From Stenotrophomonas sp. 24(2023) (GTDB lineage Bacteria; Pseudomonadota; Gammaproteobacteria; Xanthomonadales; Xanthomonadaceae): a stretch of 64,000 nucleotides of DNA. The notes under the pieces are model-generated. The model was not told where the DNA came from and ran no database searches. It saw only the letters and a program-made list of their open reading frames with translations. Shown in pieces: positions 1 through 8,223 of this stretch. The position numbers and the translations under genes are program-made. The stretch lies in contig NZ_CP133160.1 of the NCBI RefSeq assembly GCF_030913365.1, forward strand, positions 310,001 to 374,000, given 5' to 3'. Within the stretch, counting starts at the first letter, position 1. Each line of letters begins with the position of its first letter.

Positions 1-2243
1 ACCTGGGCGGCCTGGTGGTCATCGACTTCATCGACATGGCCTCCAACAAGCACCAGCGCGAGGTGGAGAACCGCCTGGCCAATGCGCTCAAGTACGACCG
101 TGCACGCGTGCAGGTCGGCCGCATCTCGCGCTTCGGCCTGCTGGAAATGAGCCGCCAGCGCCTGCGCCCGAGCCTGGGCGAATCGAGCCAGATCGTCTGC
201 CCGCGCTGCGACGGCCATGGCCGCATGCGCAGCGTCGAATCGCTGTCGCTGTCGATCATCCGCGTGGCCGAAGAGCACGCCATGAAGGAAAACACCGGGC
301 AGGTGCTGGTCCAGGCCCCGGTGGAGATCGCCAATTACCTGCTGAACGAAAAGCGCAGCGCGCTGCGTGAGATCGAGCAGCGCCATGAAGCCCCGATCGT
401 CATCGTCGCCGACGAGCAGCTGCACACACCGCACTACGTGGTGACCCGCCTGCGCGAGAACGAGCTGGGCGAGGAAAGCGGCAAGCCGAGCTACCAGCGC
501 GGCACCCCGCGCAAGCTGCCGGTGCATGCGCTGACCAAGGGCCAGCTGAACATCCCGCCGCCGGCCGTCACCCAGGTCAAGCACACCTCGCCGGCCCCGG
601 TCCGCGAAGAAGTGGCCCCCGCCCCGGCCCCCGTGCCGGCTCCGGTGGTCGCCCCGGCCCCGGCCGCCAGCGGCGGCATCGTCGGCTGGTTCAAGCGCGT
701 CTTCGGCGGCGAATCGGCCCCGGCCGCAGCGCCGGCCCCGACGGCCCGCCAGCCGCAGGGCGATGGCGGCCGCAAGGACCGCAACAAGGATCGCAACAAG
801 GACCGCAAGGACCGTCGCGACGACAACCGTGGCGGCAACGCCAACGCCCAGGGCAAGGACCCGGGCGGCCGCAAGGAGCGTGGCGAACGCAAGGAGCGCG
901 ACGAGCGCCGCCAGGGCAACAACGGCGGCAACAACGCCAATGCCCAGAATGGCCAGAACGGCCAGAACAAGGATGCGCAGCCGCCGCGCCAGCCGCGTGA
1001 CCCGCAGCAGCAGCCCCAGCAGCAGAAGCCGCGCAACGAGCAGCCGCAGGGCCAGGGCCAGCAGCAGCCGAAGGTGAAGCAGCCCAAGCCGCCGCGCCAG
1101 GACGGTGACAAGCCGGCCGAGAAGCCGCAGCGCGCCGCTACCGAGGCCGCACCGGCCGATGCCGTGGTGCCCGTCACCGCTGCTGCCGCCGCGGCCATTG
1201 CCGTGGCGGCCCCGCAGGATGCCCCCGCCGTCGCGGTCACCGCACCGGTGGCCAACGATGCGCCGCTGGGCACCGTGGTCGATGCCGAAGCCACCGATGG
1301 GGTGGTCGAGGCCAGCGCCGATGCCGGTACCGAAGGTGCCACGGTGGATGCCAACGGCGATGCCGCCGGCGAAGGCGCGACCCGCCGCCGTCGCGGCCGT
1401 CGCGGTGGTCGCCGTCGCCGTCGCGGCAATGCCGAGAACGCCGCCGGTGGCGACGCCCTGGGCGATGACCAGGACGACAGCGATGACGGTGAGGACAGCG
1501 ACATCATCGAGCCGGCCGTCGAACAGACCGGTGAGGTGACCGCCGTTGCCGCCGCCCAGCCGGCACGTCCGCAGCCGGAATTCGATTTCGACGACGACAT
1601 CGAGCCGCCGGCCACCGACGCCGGCAAGCCGGCCCGCACCCCGGCCGCCGTAGCCGCCGCCGCTCCGGTTGTCGCGGTCAGCAGCGCCGTGGTCGAAGCA
1701 CCGAAGGTGGAAGCCCCGGCCGCCGTCGAAGCCCCGAAGGCCGAAGCCCCGGTCGCTGTCGAAGCACCGAAGGCCGAAGCCCCGGTCGCTGTCGAAGCAC
1801 CGAAGGTGGAAGCCCCGGTTGCCGTCGAAGCACCGAAGGCCGAAGCCCCGGTTGCCGTCGAAGCACCGAAGGTGGAAGCCCCGGTCGCCGTCGAAGCACC
1901 GAAGGCCGAAGCCCCGGTTGCCGTCGAAGCCCCGAAGGCCGAAGCCCCGGTTGCTGTCGAAGCACCGAAGGCGGAAGCCCCGGTCGCTGTCGAAGCGCCG
2001 AAGGCGGAAGCCCCGGTCGCCGTCGAAGCCCCGAAGGCGGAAGCCCCGGTCGCCGTCGAAGCCCCGAAGGCGGAGACGCCGGTCGTGACCCCGGTGGCAC
2101 CGGTGCAGACCAGCATGCTCGATGCTATCGATGCCGCCACTCCGGCCCAGCCGGCAGTCGAGGCCCCGGCGGCGGACCCGGTCGTCGACGAGGCCGAGGA
2201 AGCGAAGAAGGACGAAGAGAAGCCCACCCCGCCGGCCGCCTGA
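1..2243 (+). CDS. rne: Ribonuclease E, 3' part (5' end outside window)
   Basis: C-terminal part of the endoribonuclease that starts mRNA decay and rRNA/tRNA processing and scaffolds the degradosome. The reading frame is open from base 3 and enters inside the DNase I-like catalytic domain: the IDFIDM motif (bases 21-38) carries the second catalytic Asp of the family, and CPRCDG (about 198-215) is the zinc-link CxxC pair that tetramerises the enzyme. From about base 560 the protein becomes low-complexity: Pro/Ala-rich, then an Arg/Lys/Asn/Gln-rich RNA-binding-like stretch, then a 12-fold 11-residue repeat. A short amphipathic segment, GGIVGWFKRVFGG (672-710), resembles the membrane-targeting helix of other RNase E proteins; that is inference. 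A strong terminator follows. Confidence 0.95.
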   Translation, partial: LGGLVVIDFIDMASNKHQREVENRLANALKYDRARVQVGRISRFGLLEMSRQRLRPSLGESSQIVCPRCDGHGRMRSVESLSLSIIRVAEEHAMKENTGQVLVQAPVEIANYLLNEKRSALREIEQRHEAPIVIVADEQLHTPHYVVTRLRENELGEESGKPSYQRGTPRKLPVHALTKGQLNIPPPAVTQVKHTSPAPVREEVAPAPAPVPAPVVAPAPAASGGIVGWFKRVFGGESAPAAAPAPTARQPQGDGGRKDRNKDRNKDRKDRRDDNRGGNANAQGKDPGGRKERGERKERDERRQGNNGGNNANAQNGQNGQNKDAQPPRQPRDPQQQPQQQKPRNEQPQGQGQQQPKVKQPKPPRQDGDKPAEKPQRAATEAAPADAVVPVTAAAAAAIAVAAPQDAPAVAVTAPVANDAPLGTVVDAEATDGVVEASADAGTEGATVDANGDAAGEGATRRRRGRRGGRRRRRGNAENAAGGDALGDDQDDSDDGEDSDIIEPAVEQTGEVTAVAAAQPARPQPEFDFDDDIEPPATDAGKPARTPAAVAAAAPVVAVSSAVVEAPKVEAPAAVEAPKAEAPVAVEAPKAEAPVAVEAPKVEAPVAVEAPKAEAPVAVEAPKVEAPVAVEAPKAEAPVAVEAPKAEAPVAVEAPKAEAPVAVEAPKAEAPVAVEAPKAEAPVAVEAPKAETPVVTPVAPVQTSMLDAIDAATPAQPAVEAPAADPVVDEAEEAKKDEEKPTPPAA
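1692..2087 (+). repeat. 12 x 33-bp in-frame tandem repeat in rne
   Basis: Twelve uninterrupted 33-bp units encode the 11-residue motif VEAPK(A/V)EAPVA. The first ends EAPAA and the last EAPKAETPVV. Units differ mainly at A/V in position 6 and at synonymous third bases (gca/gcc, gct/gcc/gtt), so slippage or unequal exchange is likely and copy number probably varies between strains. The array sits in the disordered tail, after the Arg-rich tract, so length changes should be tolerated. Confidence 0.95.
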
Positions 2244-2266
2244 GCGGCCCGGGAATCGGCATGACG

Positions 2267-2298
2267 CGGCGGGGATCGATGATCCCCGCCGTTTTTTT
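2267..2298 (+). terminator. Rho-independent terminator of rne
   Basis: A perfect 11-bp stem (CGGCGGGGATC / GATCCCCGCCG) with a 3-nt loop is followed directly by seven T residues, 23 bp after the rne stop codon. Confidence 0.95.
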
Positions 2299-2371
2299 AT
2301 GGGCGGCGATCACGGAAGGCGCGGGCGACAGGCCATGTTCTGGTTGCCGCCCCGGATCGGTATCCGCCCGC

Positions 2372-2420
2372 TGCCAGGCATGGCCGGGCGCTAAACAAGC
2401 CAGGCATGGCCTGGCACTAC
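2372..2420 (-). repeat. SMAG-type REP palindrome plus degenerate copy
   Basis: On the minus strand, 2420-2399 reads GTAG followed by the palindrome GCCAGGCCATGCCTGGC, the layout of Stenotrophomonas GTAG REPs. A second, degenerate copy in the same orientation (TTAG in place of GTAG, CCCGGCCATGCCTGG stem) lies at about 2394-2372. The pair sits 13 bp beyond the stop of the minus-strand EEP gene, the usual 3'-end position for REPs. Confidence 0.8.
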
Positions 2421-2433
2421 AGAAGCGGGCGCG

Positions 2434-3339
2434 CTACGGCGTCGGGGTGAACTGCAGGCGCGCCCACACCCCGTAATGGTCCGACGCCCAGCGCCCACCG
2501 GCGTCAGGTGCATCGAACAGGATCTTCGCCTCACGTGCCACCAGCGCATCCTGCTGGAAGAAGATGTGGTCGATACGCGAGGGCGCATCGTAGTAGTGCC
2601 GGTTCAAGGTACTGGCCTGTGCCAGGTCGGCATTGTTGACGTGCACGCTGCCGTAGCTGTCGCCGTAACGGCTGCGCAGCTCGCTCAGGTCATTGGCATC
2701 GACCAGCGCATTGAAATCGCCGGCGATCACCACCGGCGCGCCGGCGGAGGTGCGGCCGATGAAGCGCAGCAGATCCTCGACCTGGGTGCGGCGGATGCGC
2801 TTGCCGTCCTCATCGCTGCGTTCGTTGAAATGCGTGGCATAGACGTTCACCGGCTGGCCATCGACATCGATGCGCAGGTGCGCCACGGTGCGGTAGTCGG
2901 CCAACGGTTGCAGCAGGTGCTCGTTACGGGCCTGCACCGGCCGCCGGGTCAGCAGGGCATTGCCATAGCGCTTGGGGGCACCCGGCGGGTCGGTGGACAC
3001 GAACAGGTACTCGTAGCCGAGTTTGCTGGCCAGCCATTGCGCCTGGTTGCGCACGTTGCGCTTCTGGATCACTTCCTGCAGCGCGATCGCATCGGGCTGC
3101 AGGCGCCGCAGTTCGGCCAGGATGGTGCGACGGCGCGCGGGCCAGTCTTCGCGGTCGTGGTGCAGGTTGAAGGTGACCATGCCCATGCCCATGCCCGTCG
3201 CAGTGGCCACCTCACGGGACGCACCCCCTTCCGCACGCGTGGGGGCAGCGTAGGCACCCGGCACTGCCGCCATGCAGGCCAGCGCCAGCACGGCCATGCC
3301 CAGGCCGCGGTACGCCCTGCCCTTGCCTGCCTCCCGCAT
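2434..3339 (-). CDS. Secreted endonuclease/exonuclease/phosphatase (EEP) family protein
   Basis: A 301-residue protein with an N-terminal export signal (MREAGKGRAYRGLG, then a hydrophobic run ending PGAYA-AP) and a complete EEP (DNase I/IMPase-like) fold. Visible family motifs are TFNLHH near the start of the domain, ALQEV with the metal-binding Glu, GDFNA with the catalytic Asp/Asn, RIDHIFF, and a terminal SDHYGVWA with the catalytic Asp-His pair. Such enzymes cleave phosphodiesters in nucleic acids, lipids or sugar phosphates; the substrate cannot be read here. The start lies 2 bp after the stop of the upstream glycosidase-like gene with an AGGACAGGTGAG ribosome site, so the two are co-translated. 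A role in trimming phospho-substituted glycans is possible but unproven. Confidence 0.85.
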   Translation of the reverse strand: MREAGKGRAYRGLGMAVLALACMAAVPGAYAAPTRAEGGASREVATATGMGMGMVTFNLHHDREDWPARRRTILAELRRLQPDAIALQEVIQKRNVRNQAQWLASKLGYEYLFVSTDPPGAPKRYGNALLTRRPVQARNEHLLQPLADYRTVAHLRIDVDGQPVNVYATHFNERSDEDGKRIRRTQVEDLLRFIGRTSAGAPVVIAGDFNALVDANDLSELRSRYGDSYGSVHVNNADLAQASTLNRHYYDAPSRIDHIFFQQDALVAREAKILFDAPDAGGRWASDHYGVWARLQFTPTP

Positions 3340-3341
3340 GC

Positions 3342-6300
3342 TCACCTGTCCTTGCGTTCGGCCCGGCGGACGGCGCTGGGCACCTCGATCTCCACGCGTG
3401 CCGGCACCTGCAGCACATGCAGCTCGTTGCCGCTCCATTGCGCCGGCTCACCGTTGATGGTCGCATTCCCCGGGTCACCCGCGTAGGGCCACGGCAACAC
3501 CACGCCACCGGCCGGCGGCGTCAGCCCTGCCTGCAGGTCCAGTACCAGCTGCTTGTCGCTGCGCTGCAGGTGGTAGTTCAGCTGTCCCTGCGGGGTCCGC
3601 AGGCCCTGCACGCCGATGCCCGGGCCCTGCAGCCAGGCGGTGGGCACACCGGCGGCCAGCACCAGCGCATCGTCGCTGTCGCGGCTGTAGGCGAACATGT
3701 CCAGCGCCGAACGCACGAAGTCCGATGCCACCCAGGCATGCGGCAGGTCACCGACGAAGAACGGCTTGCGCGGCGTGCGCGAGACCACTTCGGCCCACTG
3801 GTTCCAGGCCTGCGGTGCACGGTCCTTGAAGAAGAACTCGGTGGCCTGCCAGGCGCGGTCACGCCAGCCCAGGCGCACGAAGGCCGCGACGTTGCGCCAT
3901 TCGTAGGGGGTGTAGTCCTTCCATTCGCGCTTGCCGTCGCGGCGCTGCACGAATTCGTTCCAGTAGCGCTCGAAGGTGCTGTACAGCGCCTGCTGCGGCA
4001 GCAGGTTCTGCTCGCCACCCGGGGCCAGGGCGATGGTGGTGGAGGTGGGGTCGAAATCCCCCAGCTCGGCCGAGCCCGGCAGGAAATCGATGCGGTGCTG
4101 GTCCATCGCCGACAGCAGCGAGGCCTGCAGGTCATCACGGAACTGGTCGCGCGACTCGGCGATCTGCATCGCCTCCAGCTTGCCCAGCTGTGCCGACAGG
4201 CGTGCGGCATCGGTATAGCCGCGCAGGGCCCAGAAATTGTCCCAGTACGAATGCATCGGCTTGGCCGAATAGCCTTCGTGGCTGATCGAGGCCGGCATCA
4301 TGCCGTAGAACGCCGGGTTGCGCGCGCGGTTCTCCTCGGTGCGCTCGCTGCCACGCAGCTGCTCCATGTACTGGTAGGCGCCCAGCACATGCGGCCACAT
4401 CTGTTCGACGAACGCGGTGTCACCGGTGTAGCGCCCGTACTCGGCGATGTTGTGGATCAGCTCGCCATGGCTGTCGTTCTCCGGCACCGGGTCGCTGCCG
4501 CGCGCATCCACGCAGCAGGGCACCTTGCCGTTGTCGAACTGGTAGGGCGCATACCAGGCCACGTAATCGCGCACCGCGTCGCTGCGGCCCAGCCGCAGCA
4601 GGCCTTCGGAAATCATCGCGCCATCGCGGATCCAGCTGCGTGCATACGAGCGCGTGCCCGGCTGCAGGCGCGGGCCGACCCGCGAGATCAGCATGTGCGC
4701 CAACGCGGTACGCAGCGTGTCGGCCAGCGGCTGTCCCGCCGTCGGCACCTGCAGCTTCACCACGTCCAGCTTCTGCCGCCACATCGCCGCGACCTGCTGC
4801 TGCGCCTTGGCCACGTCCACGGCCTGCGGCTTCCAGCCACCGGTCTGTGGCAGCACCAGCGCGACTTCACGGCTCTGCCCCGGCTCCAGGCGGATGCGGT
4901 ACAGCAGCGCGCCAGAGGCCATGCCGGTGACATCACGCTTCACTTCGGTGGTTGCCGGCAGCTTGCCGCTGGCCAGGTGCATCACCTCCAGCTTGCCATC
5001 GAACGGCGTGGCGAACCGGGCATCGGGAACCTGCAGCGAGTACAGCCGGGGCTCGCCGTTGACCCGCACCACCTGGTCGCCGACATCCAGCGCATCGATG
5101 CGGCTGAAGCCGCCCACCGTGTTGAGGAACTGGGTCGGCGGATTCACCTGCCAGGGGCGGATCGCCAGGGCCAGGGTGTAGTCGTGCGCCACCTTGTCCG
5201 GATTGCTCAGCCGGTAGCGCCCGATCAACTGTGCACGCTCGGGGCTGCCCTGCACGAAGCTGGTCACCGACAGGCCGACCTTTTCATGCACCCAGTCCAC
5301 GGTGGGAATCGGCAGGTAATGGTCCTGCAGCGACTGGGTCAGCGCCACATCCGACCACGACAGCAGCTTGCCGTCGAGCTGGATGAACGGCTCGACGCTG
5401 AAGCTGCCCTTGCTTGGCTCCAGTGCCCCGTCTTCGCCCAGCAGTGCCTGTTCCTGCCCACCATCCAGGCCCAGCAGGGTCCAGTAGGGCTGCTCGCCGA
5501 CATAGGCACGGGGCAACGCACCGCGGGGCAGATCGGCCGCCACCGAGGACAGGAACGCGTTGGGCGTCGCTGCGAAATCCAGCGGCTTGAGCGCGATCTC
5601 GCGGATGCCGTAGCGCCAGTTGGGGCCGTCCTGCAGGTCGAAGCGCACATAGCGCGCATCGGTATCGGGCATCGCCAGCCAGTCGCGGCCGCCGCCACCG
5701 GCGGTCACTTCGCGCACGGTGCGCCAGTCGCGGCCGTCTTCGGAGGTGCGGATCGTGTAACGCGTGGCTTCCAGGCCGGGCAGCCAGTCGATCACCGCAC
5801 CGCCGATCTCGCGCGGGCTGCGCAGGTCCAGGCTGATGGTCTGCTGCTTGACGCCCCCACTGATCCAGAACGTGCTGTCCTTGCCATCGACCATGCGGTC
5901 CTGCAGCGCCGTGGCCGTATCGGCGATCACCGCCGGCCGCAGCGGCGAGGTATCAGCCGGGGGCAGGCCCTGCAGGGTCAGCGTGTCGAAGCACACCGTT
6001 CCGCGCCCGCCCACCTTGCTGTAGATGGTGAACTCCATCGCGGCACTGCGGGTGAGCTCGGTCTGGGCCGAGGGGCCCCAGGCCTTGTCGATCTGCCGCT
6101 TGCGGTACTGCACCGGCGTCCATGCCTTGGGGAAGGCGTAGCCCGGCCGGTTGACCCACCACACGTTGTCGCCGCTGGCGTCGATCAGCTTGAACTGCAG
6201 GTCGTTGCGCGGGGAATCACCGCGCAGCTGGACGCCGAACTGGTAGTTGGCCGGGTAGTCGATGCCCACGGCACGGCGGATGCCCACGTAGCCGGACACC

Positions 6301-6512
6301 TTGTGGAAGTCGTAATCCAGGCACAGCGCGCGGCCACCGCCGGCGCCGCTGACCGGCCGCAGCGAGCCGCTGACCTGGTCGGACAGCACCAGTGACCAGG
6401 CCGCGGGGTCGTCGAAGTCATCGATCACCTTCGGTGCCGGCAGTGCCGGCGGGGCGGCGATCGCCGCAGACGTCCACAACAGGGCGGCACCGGCGGCGAT
6501 CACTGACCTCAT
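3342..6512 (-). CDS. Secreted discoidin/six-hairpin glycosidase-like protein
   Basis: A 1056-residue protein with a signal peptide (hydrophobic stretch ending TSAAIA-AP). Three parts are visible: an N-terminal beta-sandwich-like module (about 30-185) of carbohydrate-binding type; a discoidin/F5-8C-like module (about 200-330, with MVDGKDSTFW at its start and an ARYVRFDLQD strand); and a large C-terminal domain whose helical part (about 600-960) looks like an (alpha/alpha)6 toroid, with SWIRDGAMISEG, ENDSHGELIHNIAEYGRY and SYWDNFWALRGY as likely active-site segments. This suggests a glycoside hydrolase, but I cannot assign a known family. The ATG overlaps the stop of the upstream permease gene by 4 bp (ATGA), so it belongs to the sugar-importer operon. 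An inactive carbohydrate-binding role remains possible. Confidence 0.75.
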   Translation of the reverse strand: MRSVIAAGAALLWTSAAIAAPPALPAPKVIDDFDDPAAWSLVLSDQVSGSLRPVSGAGGGRALCLDYDFHKVSGYVGIRRAVGIDYPANYQFGVQLRGDSPRNDLQFKLIDASGDNVWWVNRPGYAFPKAWTPVQYRKRQIDKAWGPSAQTELTRSAAMEFTIYSKVGGRGTVCFDTLTLQGLPPADTSPLRPAVIADTATALQDRMVDGKDSTFWISGGVKQQTISLDLRSPREIGGAVIDWLPGLEATRYTIRTSEDGRDWRTVREVTAGGGGRDWLAMPDTDARYVRFDLQDGPNWRYGIREIALKPLDFAATPNAFLSSVAADLPRGALPRAYVGEQPYWTLLGLDGGQEQALLGEDGALEPSKGSFSVEPFIQLDGKLLSWSDVALTQSLQDHYLPIPTVDWVHEKVGLSVTSFVQGSPERAQLIGRYRLSNPDKVAHDYTLALAIRPWQVNPPTQFLNTVGGFSRIDALDVGDQVVRVNGEPRLYSLQVPDARFATPFDGKLEVMHLASGKLPATTEVKRDVTGMASGALLYRIRLEPGQSREVALVLPQTGGWKPQAVDVAKAQQQVAAMWRQKLDVVKLQVPTAGQPLADTLRTALAHMLISRVGPRLQPGTRSYARSWIRDGAMISEGLLRLGRSDAVRDYVAWYAPYQFDNGKVPCCVDARGSDPVPENDSHGELIHNIAEYGRYTGDTAFVEQMWPHVLGAYQYMEQLRGSERTEENRARNPAFYGMMPASISHEGYSAKPMHSYWDNFWALRGYTDAARLSAQLGKLEAMQIAESRDQFRDDLQASLLSAMDQHRIDFLPGSAELGDFDPTSTTIALAPGGEQNLLPQQALYSTFERYWNEFVQRRDGKREWKDYTPYEWRNVAAFVRLGWRDRAWQATEFFFKDRAPQAWNQWAEVVSRTPRKPFFVGDLPHAWVASDFVRSALDMFAYSRDSDDALVLAAGVPTAWLQGPGIGVQGLRTPQGQLNYHLQRSDKQLVLDLQAGLTPPAGGVVLPWPYAGDPGNATINGEPAQWSGNELHVLQVPARVEIEVPSAVRRAERKDR

Positions 6513-7345
6513 CCCTTCACACTCCCCAACAACAATCCTTGAATGTAGTAACGCTGCAGGACCAGGAACAGTGCCAGCACCGGCACCACGGTCACCACCG
6601 CACCGGCCATCATCATCTCCACATCCATGATGTGTTCGCGTGACAGCGTGGCCAGGGCCACCGGCAGAGTGTAGTGCTCCTGGTCGGTCAGCACGATCAG
6701 CGGCCACATGAAATCGTTCCAGGCACCCATGAAGGTGAAGATCGACAGCGTCACCAGCACCGGCTTGAGCATCGGCAGCACGATCTGGAAGAAGATGCGC
6801 AGCTCCCCTGCCCCGTCGATGCGCGCCGCTTCCAGTAGCTCATCGGGAATCGAGCGGGCGTACTGGCGCACCAGGAAGATGCCGAACACCGTGGCCAGCG
6901 CCGGCACGATCACCCCGCCGAAGCTGTTGACCAGGCCCAGCTGCTTCATCAGCAGGAACAGTGGCAGCATCGCCACCTGCGCCGGGATCACCAGCGCCGC
7001 CATCAGCAGCTGGAACAACCGCTCGCGGCCGACGAAGCGCAGCTTGGCGAAGGCATAGCCGGCCATGGTGTTGAGCAGCAGCGAGCCCAGCGTGATCGAC
7101 AGCGAGACCAGCAGGCTGTTGACGAAGTTGCTGGCCATGCCGGTACGCGCGAACAGTTCGTGGTAGTTCGCGGTGGTGGCATGCGACGGCAGCAGCGGCG
7201 GCGGGAAGTGGCTGGCCTGCCCGGCCGGCATGAACGACACCGACAGCATCCACAGCAACGGGGCCAGGCTGGCCAGCGCCAGCACCAGCAGGGCGCCGTT
7301 GATCCACCACGGGTGCCAGCGCGACTGGCCGATTTCACGACTCAT
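6509..7345 (-). CDS. Carbohydrate ABC transporter permease, MalG type
   Basis: A 278-residue inner-membrane permease of the CUT1 sugar-importer family. Several hydrophobic helices are evident, and the EAA loop that contacts the ATPase reads ELLEAARIDGAGELRIFFQIVLP. The start MSREIGQSR was chosen because its ATG overlaps the stop of the preceding permease gene by 4 bp; the longer frame upstream lies inside that gene. It pairs with the MalF-like permease and the substrate-binding lipoprotein encoded just upstream. No ATPase gene is present in the locus, so a shared MsmX/UgpC-type ATPase encoded elsewhere must energise it. Confidence 0.93.
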   Translation of the reverse strand: MSREIGQSRWHPWWINGALLVLALASLAPLLWMLSVSFMPAGQASHFPPPLLPSHATTANYHELFARTGMASNFVNSLLVSLSITLGSLLLNTMAGYAFAKLRFVGRERLFQLLMAALVIPAQVAMLPLFLLMKQLGLVNSFGGVIVPALATVFGIFLVRQYARSIPDELLEAARIDGAGELRIFFQIVLPMLKPVLVTLSIFTFMGAWNDFMWPLIVLTDQEHYTLPVALATLSREHIMDVEMMMAGAVVTVVPVLALFLVLQRYYIQGLLLGSVKG

Positions 7346-8223
7346 ACCAACTGCCTCTTGCGGCCGAAACGCAGCATCACGGTGGTCACCGCCAGGATGA
7401 TCAGGAACAGCAGGAACGCCACGGCCGAGGCCCGTCCCAGGTTCCACCACTTGAAGCCTTCCTCGAACATGAAATACAGCACGCTGACGGTGCTCTGCAG
7501 TGGGTCGCCGCGGGTCATCACGTAGGGTTCGGCGAACAGCTGGAAGTAGCCGGACACGGTAATGACCCCGACCACCAGCAGCACCGGGCCGAGCATCGGC
7601 AGGGTGATGTGCAGGAACTGCTTCCAGCGCGAGGCGCCATCGATGCGCGCGGCCTCGTACAGGTCATGCGGAATGGCCTGCAGGCCGGCCAGGAAGATCA
7701 CCATGTTGTAGCCGAAGTTCTTCCATACGGCGAACAGCATGATGGTGGGCATGGCCCAGTTCGGGTCGCCCAGCCAGTCGACCGGACCGATGCCGATGTG
7801 GGCCAGGCCGTAGTTCACCAGCCCGTAGCTGGTGTGGAACAGGTAGCGCCAGATCACCGCCACCGCCACCAGCGTGGTCACCACCGGGGCGAACAGCGCG
7901 GTGCGGAACAGGGCCTTGAAGCGCGCGGCCGGGGCATTGAGCAGCATCGCTGCGCCCAGCGACACGCCGATGGACAGCGGCACGCCGATGATGACGAAGT
8001 AGGTGGTGTTCCACAGCGACTTCCAGAACATCGGGGTCTGCAGCAGGTCCCAGTAGTTGCCCAGGCCCACGAAGCGCAGGTTGTGGCTGTCGGCCAGCGC
8101 ATACAGGTCGAAGTCGGTCACGCTCAGGGCCAGCGCCGACAGCACCGGCAGGCCGAAGAACACGCCCAGCACGATCAGCGCTGGCGCGGCGAAGATCCAG
8201 CCGGCAAGGCTCGTACGTTTCAT
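7342..8223 (-). CDS. Carbohydrate ABC transporter permease, MalF type
   Basis: A 293-residue membrane permease of the CUT1 family. It opens with a classical first helix (MKRTSLAGWIFAAPALIVLGVFFGLP) and carries the EAA signature DLYEAARIDGASRWKQFLHI in the last third, where the nucleotide-binding subunit docks. It overlaps the upstream binding-protein gene by one base (TGATG) and the downstream MalG-type gene by four, so translation of the three is coupled. It forms a heterodimeric channel with the MalG-type permease. The likely cargo is an oligosaccharide released by the glucanase of the same locus. Confidence 0.93.
   Translation of the reverse strand: MKRTSLAGWIFAAPALIVLGVFFGLPVLSALALSVTDFDLYALADSHNLRFVGLGNYWDLLQTPMFWKSLWNTTYFVIIGVPLSIGVSLGAAMLLNAPAARFKALFRTALFAPVVTTLVAVAVIWRYLFHTSYGLVNYGLAHIGIGPVDWLGDPNWAMPTIMLFAVWKNFGYNMVIFLAGLQAIPHDLYEAARIDGASRWKQFLHITLPMLGPVLLVVGVITVSGYFQLFAEPYVMTRGDPLQSTVSVLYFMFEEGFKWWNLGRASAVAFLLFLIILAVTTVMLRFGRKRQLV

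Noticed and set aside
491..2227. 578-residue open frame antisense to rne
   Set aside because: It mirrors the rne repeat and high third-position GC; its translation is low-complexity Ser/Ala/Thr/Gly with no domain, so it is a shadow.
3417..6395. 992-residue plus-strand open frame opposite the large glycosidase-like gene
   Set aside because: Rich in Arg/His/Gln with no domain; it is the complement frame of a well-supported gene with signal peptide and operon overlaps.
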